Assembly: GCA_032353305.1 (NCBI GenBank) | Contig: JAUCNG010178864.1 | Span: 1 to 13,056, forward strand | DNA from: Cephalothrix spiralis | Taxonomy: Eukaryota; Nemertea; Palaeonemertea; Archinemertea; Cephalotrichidae | Direction of reading: 5' to 3' | DNA length: 13,056 nucleotides | Shown: one piece after another, positions 9,370 through 13,056 of the stretch | Numbering within the stretch: position 1 is the first letter of the stretch | Layout of the letters: each line of letters opens with the position of its first letter | The notes under the pieces: generated by a model | The model's database searches: none | What the model was told of the DNA's origin: nothing | Seen by the model: the letters and a program-made list of their open reading frames with translations, nothing else | Position numbers and translations under genes: made by a program

Positions 9370-10190
9370 AGGGAATAAAAGAGTACGTAATATAATTGCT
9401 CTTGAATGACATAGGCCGATAAATACATCATCTGGTTCCGCATGGTACCAAGTCTCGTAGGGCATAGAAACAGCAATCGGAGGTGCTTCTCGCGCAAATT
9501 AAGGTCACAAAAATCAAGATTTTCAAAATACATGAAAATACCGATATCATATTCTGTTATTTCGAAAGGTAGTTTAAACTCATTTTAGGCTCTGTTTATG
9601 TATATATTCTATAAATTTTGTACGAAATTGTATTATTGAGTTAAAATAAAGAATCTATTTATCTATCGCGCGCGCGTGATTGCATTATTTTTGAAATAAG
9701 GAGCTTATTTTATTTAGCATAGGTATTTAAAAGAACGCAATTCTGGTTAACCGGAGTCATGGCGGCTAAGAATTGCTATATAACATGAAAATGTTAAAAA
9801 TTATTTTTTCAAAAATAATATTTGGCTTGTAATCTTAGAATATATATTTAAAATAATGATTTGCATGATTACCCTTGAGATAACAGAACTTAATTCCAAA
9901 AATATATAACATCGTCCAAAAGTGACAAAATCTTAATTTGCGATTACCGCCGCCATATTTTACTCACCAAAACTGCTGGCTCGGTCTTGAAAAGTTGACC
10001 CGGGTAAGTATGACTTGGTAACAAGAACGGGCCAGAACGCGATAGAGTAGACTCGATCGAGTTATACATAGGTAAGTAAAAAGAACACGCCAACGCGTAC
10101 GGTAAGAAACTGGATTTAATCCTATAAAAAATAACGGTCGGTGACCGTACTTACCTACGGCTCCCTGCGGAGCGCTATAAAAAATAAAAC
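9370..10190. other. Intronic stretch upstream of the Hes-like promoter
   Basis: No exon is seen here. It holds an inverted pair, ATGGCGGC (9759-9766) and GCCGCCAT (9949-9956), both YY1-like. It also holds a GC-richer block at 9960-10175 with four GGTAAG words, one of them inverted. Neither explains itself. Confidence 0.45.
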
Positions 10191-10194
10191 TTAC

Positions 10195-10314
10195 ATAATT
10201 CATAATCCTCATCGTCTGCAGAGGGTTGCATATTTCCTCTATGGGCCAAATGCGGCAGGGCATATTGAAGAGCAGCACCAAGGCCAGAAGTGTTTTTCAC
10301 TTGTGCTAAGCGTG
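10195..10314 (-). CDS. Internal exon of the RING gene (linker region)
   Basis: This is a 120-base exon between an acceptor (TTTTTTCAG) and a textbook donor (T|GTAAGT). It encodes 39 full codons in phase 1 at both ends. The residues begin RLAQVKNTSGLGAALQYALP and end in an acidic run SADDEDYEL. No named domain is visible. It looks like a linker between a helical segment and the RING. Its first two bases (CA) complete the G left by the exon ending at 11287, giving Ala, and its last base (T) joins the RING exon to give Cys. The coding-like composition and clean splice sites in AT-rich surroundings support a real exon. On the minus strand it sits upstream of the whole Hes-like gene, so the following intron spans that gene. 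Confidence 0.72.
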
Positions 10315-10567
10315 CTGAAAAAATTATGATTTCATACAGTTACATATCTAAATAATATCATAAACAAATTGGTTTTTTAAATACAGCGAAGAGGTCACTT
10401 TGAGCAAATTTTTAATGAAAAATGTATCGCGTATCTCGAAAACCAGCTATCATAGTAATCAAACAGTTAGGCTAAACCTAAAAACATTATCCAATGTTTA
10501 TTTTTTATTCCGAGTAAGGCTTATAGACACCGTGGAGGGATCATAGGATCTATAGGAAATACCTGTA

Positions 10568-10944
10568 CACAATTGAGACCGACAAATTGGCAAGGGGGAT
10601 ATTGTACTATTTCCCCCCCCCCCCCATACGGTTTTGCATATTGGAGGGTGATCGAGGGTAGTTTCTCCAGTGGGGGACAAAAACGTATTTTTTTGTGATG
10701 TTTAAAACAAATCAGAAAAATGTTTTTTTTGCCCCAGGGATAGGGGCTGATAAATTAAACCCACAAATGTGATCAGCCCCACCCCTGGGTGGGGTAGGGG
10801 CAAAAAACATATTTCTGATTTTTTTGAAAAAATCACAAAAATCACTATTTTTGCCCTCCACCCCTATACGCCAATATACAAAACCGTTTGGGGGGCCGAA
10901 AATGTTACAAATATCGCCCTCGCCAATTTTTCCGTCCAATTGTG
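10568..10944. mobile_element. TA-flanked foldback MITE (copy 2, related family)
   Basis: This is a 377-base near-complete palindrome between TA dinucleotides (10566-10567 and 10945-10946). The right end read inward begins CACAATTGGACGGAAAAATT, differing from copy 1 at few positions. The similarity extends into a GCGAGGG block and an ACGGTTTTG block. The left end carries a run of 13 C (10613-10625). The centre folds around GGGGCTGAT/ATCAGCCCC. It lies in the intron between exons 11385-11287 and 10314-10195. Open frames on both strands here are products of the palindrome. Confidence 0.75.
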
Positions 10945-11097
10945 TAGTTTAACTACCAGTATCTCCGGGACCCAAAATGTTCAGCCATTTTATCCTTCAT
11001 TTAACCAAGGAAAAACACAATAGATTTTCTATTTAAAAGATTTTTAATGTATAAGAACACAATAATCCGTACGCGTGTTGCAGCGTGTTGCGATAAT

Positions 11098-11195
11098 GAT
11101 GCTAAAAATCAACAAATAAGTCCAATTTGGAATTAAGAAAAAACAGTAGAAAATTTCTTTGTTTTTCTTAATTATAAATTGGACTTTTTAGCATC
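11098..11195. repeat. Small inverted-repeat element
   Basis: GATGCTAAAAA...AAGTCCAATTT...AATTAAGAAAAA at 11098-11142 is mirrored by its complement at 11161-11195. The flanks both show AAT, a possible 3-base duplication as in PIF/Harbinger elements. It is intronic to the RING gene. Confidence 0.6.
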
Positions 11196-11286
11196 AATAT
11201 ACGTTTTGTTTATTAAACTATAGGAAAGACCCGAAACCTCAGAATATAAATTCAAATTTTCTCGTTTTGCTCTATTTTCCTCTAAC

Positions 11287-11385
11287 CTTTTTTCCTTTCT
11301 TCTCTCTGTTCTTCAGTCAAAATAAGCGGCTCGCCACCCGAGCGGAAAAAGAGAGTCTTTCCCATTCTTTCAAGCATTGTTCGCA
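11287..11385 (-). CDS. Internal exon of the RING gene (end of dehydrogenase-like fold)
   Basis: This is a 99-base exon with acceptor TTTCATTTCAG and donor AAAAAAG|GTTAGA. It encodes 32 full codons: RTMLERMGKTLFFRSGGEP, then a charged helix ILTEEQREERKK. The first part continues the helix and closing strand pattern of the 3-hydroxyacyl-CoA dehydrogenase NAD-binding domain, where a helix leads into a conserved G-K-T/x and a beta strand. Its first two bases join the G from the exon at 12314 to give Val. The charged helix may be the exit from the fold into the linker. The donor (GTTAGA) is weaker than that of the neighbouring exons. Phase continuity on both sides is the best support. Confidence 0.7.
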
Positions 11386-11547
11386 CTGAAATGAAATAAA
11401 TCAAATGATTCATTTATTTGATATATTGCGTACGACATATAGTCGACATTCAACTACAGGTAATTGACGGCAGTGCATGTATATCTTTAAGAGGTGGTGT
11501 ATATGCAGCTATGGGGTTTACCGGGAAGCGGTTTTTGCGCCACCGGG

Positions 11548-12025
11548 CACGGTTTTTTCGAAAACCATGATTCCGGGTCCGGTTTTTTACGAGATTTTGA
11601 TTTTGGCACTGATTTCGTTGGGTACGGGCAACGGTTTTCCGATTTCTTCTGGTAATGGGCTGCGGGAACAACCAGAAAGTGGGCACGCGTGCTGCGGGCA
11701 GATGTTTCAAACTGGTATTAGGCTTCCGGAAGCTTTCTGGGTCATATAAGAAAAGTCACTCATAATATGCACTTGGCATCCATTTTAAATGAGTTTTACC
11801 ACCATATAAAATGACTACAGAACAAAGCATCTCAACATTAGACCTCTTATCGAACAGTCTGTGAGGCTGATAAGTACTTTCGAAGGTATTAGTGATGTTC
11901 GATCGTTTTCAAACAATTTTTTTGCGATAAAGTTCCGTCACGGTTTTTTCAAAATTAATGCTTCCGGGTCCGGGTCGTAGACCTCCAGGCACGGTTTTTC
12001 CGAAAATAATGGTTCCGGTCCGGGT
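11548..12025 (+). repeat. Interspersed 35-base repeat, three copies
   Basis: A unit reading CACGGTTTTTTCGAAAA, then ATG-like and TTCCGGGTCCGG, occurs at about 11548-11583, 11939-11974 and 11990-12025. The copies differ by a few bases. Partial matches (CGGTTTTT, GGGCACGG) surround the first copy at 11521-11640, so a larger decayed repeat is likely. Open frames across 11450-11749 fall in this repeat and look spurious. Confidence 0.6.
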
Positions 12026-12051
12026 TTCAAATTAATTGTCCGCCTGGCCGG

Positions 12052-12117
12052 TAGTGGACTGGAATTTATTACTGCGCGACAAGGCATACATCCTTGCTAC
12101 GACGTCAGTTCGATTCC
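12052..12117 (+). repeat. tRNA-like Pol III promoter (possible SINE head)
   Basis: TAGTGGACTGG at 12052-12062 resembles an A box (9 of 11 positions). AGTTCGATTCC at 12107-12117 resembles a B box (10 of 11). The start-to-start spacing is 55 bases, longer than in most tRNAs. No full cloverleaf can be drawn with confidence, so a tRNA-derived SINE or tRNA relic is more likely than an active tRNA gene. Confidence 0.42.
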
Positions 12118-12313
12118 CACTTCCGCTAATGAGGCGGCTTCCTAGGCGGGCTAAAACCGAGCAACTCTTTGGTTATTATTGGGTATAAGTACGGTTCGCG
12201 TACCGCTCTTCAGGTACAAGGAGGGTTTTGACCCGTTTTGACCCATTTGGCGCTCTATATATAGACATCAGTTTTTTGGTTAACTGCGAAGGTATGTTTC
12301 TCATTATCCTTAC

Positions 12314-12410
12314 CTCGTTCGATAACTTCTTGTGAAGTGTCCTTGTGTGGAGTGATCTCAACTTCAGGAATGTAATAAACAGGATACAAAAAACGAAGCC
12401 CTAGGGTACG
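12314..12410 (-). CDS. Exon of the RING gene encoding a 3-hydroxyacyl-CoA dehydrogenase-like segment
   Basis: This is a 97-base exon after acceptor TTGATTTTCAG and before donor GAG|GTAAGG. Its 32 codons start RTLGLRFLYPVYYIPEVEIT and continue with a TSQEVIER helix. The pattern matches the part of 3HCDH_N domains that in active enzymes reads G-L-H-F-F-N-P ... V-E-V ... T-S-x-E-x-x-E. Here the catalytic His is Arg and the Asn is Tyr, while the V-E is kept. This suggests a fold that no longer works as a dehydrogenase. The segment starts mid-domain, so upstream exons with the nucleotide-binding glycine loop should lie to the right of the window. An ATG at 12425-12423 is in frame, with no stop between it and the exon. 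A short first exon starting there cannot be excluded. Confidence 0.68.
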
Positions 12411-12630
12411 CTGAAAATCAAGCATAAACCGGTAAGTACATAAATTTAATAAGGGTTTACTTTGTCAATTTTTAATCAAATTTATTCATGATAAAAGCAG
12501 TACATTTACATGCCATCAACAAAAATTGTAAATCGATTGAGTAAGATATCGATCCTCCCTTATATAGGATTTGAGATATGAAGATTGAATCAATGATTCT
12601 CCAAGTCAAAGTTAAATATCTGAAAACCTT

Positions 12631-12709
12631 TAGACCCCAGTTTTTTCAGGTTCAAGTTTATATTTTCGAAAGGGTCGGGCCAATACAATTTTTCAAGAAC
12701 TGGGGTCTA
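12631..12709. repeat. Short inverted repeat
   Basis: TAGACCCCAGTT (12631-12642) and its exact complement (12698-12709) flank 55 bases. It may be a tiny MITE remnant. No target duplication is evident. Confidence 0.5.
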
Positions 12710-12763
12710 TAAAGTTGTACGCCAAAAGTTCCATAAACATGTGTATATATGTACATGTATCAT

Positions 12764-13056
12764 AAGCCTGACCGAGAGCAAGCGGGAGCGCAAAAGGGAC
12801 GTGGGTGTATGGAACACATCGTTACACTCCGTATGTTAATTGACTATGCCCGTTTTAAGAAACTTAAGTTATTTATCGTGTTTGTGGATTTTTCAAAAGC
12901 ATATGACAGAGTGCCCAGGAACAGGCTAATTCATGCTCTTAAATCTCTCGGTTGTGGCTTCACAATGCTGCTCGCCATCGCTTATATGTACTGTGATACA
13001 TCATTGATCATTGGATTGTCAATCATATCAGTGTCAGTTGGAGTCCGACAGGGTTC
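12764..13056 (+). mobile_element. Non-LTR retrotransposon (LINE) reverse transcriptase fragment
   Basis: One open frame of 97 codons runs off the right edge. It contains EQAGAQKGRGCMEHI, then LFIVFVDFSKAYDRVP (RT motif A, with the catalytic Asp in the strand), a G-C-G turn, and VSVGVRQGS (the start of the RT motif B region). This is typical of LINE polymerases of the Jockey/CR1-like group. The 5' part (endonuclease, early RT) is missing before about 12764, so the copy is 5'-truncated, as LINEs often are. The frame seen is intact, so the insertion may be fairly young. It lies opposite to, and upstream of, the RING-gene exons. Confidence 0.88.

Larger units (their letters stand above)
6946..12410 (-). 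other. Gene model: dehydrogenase-fold/RING fusion, 3' part (4 exons)
   Basis: I join four minus-strand exons: 12410-12314, 11385-11287, 10314-10195 and 7127-6946. All three junctions are phase 1 and keep one open frame of 165 residues to the stop. The domain order is dehydrogenase-like fold end, charged helix, linker with acidic stretch, then C3HC4 RING at the extreme C terminus. The introns are 928, 972 and 3067 bases and are filled with small inverted-repeat elements. The last one holds a complete Hes-like gene on the same strand. I do not recognise a named gene with this architecture. The 5' end is outside the window. No transcript evidence is available, so extra or skipped exons are possible. 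Confidence 0.62.

Noticed and set aside
9249-9533. 94-residue frame upstream of the Hes gene
   Set aside because: It overlaps the Hes core promoter and its site cluster. The GC content there explains the lack of stops.
9190-9700. Su(H)/CSL paired site for direct Notch input
   Set aside because: No YGTGRGAA match was found by eye in either orientation.
9964-10281. 105-residue minus-strand frame overlapping exon 10314-10195
   Set aside because: It is a different frame from the phase-consistent exon and crosses the GTAAGT donor.
10498-11023. Three overlapping frames on both strands
   Set aside because: Frames on both strands over one palindrome are mirror products of the foldback element.
11450-11749. 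Overlapping 86- and 90-residue frames
   Set aside because: They sit on opposite strands of the CACGGTTTTTT repeat region and show no domain.
12107-12117. Functional tRNA gene
   Set aside because: The B box is good, but the A-B spacing is long and no acceptor stem or anticodon arm can be drawn.

Overview
This looks like a single-locus slice of an AT-rich animal genome. It has spliced genes with GT-AG introns, a Hes-type bHLH repressor, abundant miniature inverted-repeat elements and a LINE reverse transcriptase fragment. Frequent ACATGT-type words and the repeat load would fit a bivalve or other mollusc, but that is a guess. Nothing bacterial is present, and most open frames are chance openings or sit in palindromic repeats.

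Layout. 1-3200 holds no gene I can support: AT-rich DNA, a pair of NRF1-like sites near 1436-1472, and a compound tandem-repeat block (2211-3027). 3219-3505 (minus) is a possible terminal exon encoding a coiled-coil protein. 3506-5265 shows no gene. 5268-5533 is a TA-flanked foldback element, followed by a diverged direct duplication (5536-5885). 5890-6945 is mostly low-complexity AT.

The main content lies on the minus strand from 12410 down to 6946. Four exons (12410-12314, 11385-11287, 10314-10195, 7127-6946) have good splice sites and matching phases, and give one 165-residue C-terminal reading frame. It begins with the last part of a 3-hydroxyacyl-CoA-dehydrogenase-like NAD-binding fold and ends in a C3HC4 RING finger of the IAP/Neuralized type. 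Earlier exons must lie beyond the right edge. The last intron (about 3.07 kb) contains a complete two-exon Hes-like gene (9137-8229) with its own TATA box, initiator and a cluster of CACGCG Hes-binding sites.

The introns of the host gene are full of small elements. These are a MULE-like MITE with 9-bp target duplications (7306-7650), a 186-bp foldback (7801-7986), a second TA-flanked foldback related to the first (10568-10944), a small hairpin element (11098-11195), a 35-bp repeat in three copies (11548-12025) and a tRNA-like Pol III A/B-box segment (12052-12117). The right edge carries a truncated LINE reverse transcriptase on the plus strand.

The points most worth attention are the predicted dehydrogenase-fold/RING fusion, which lacks the dehydrogenase catalytic histidine; the nested Hes gene, which lacks an Orange domain and the usual basic-region proline; and the dense autorepression-type site cluster in the Hes promoter.
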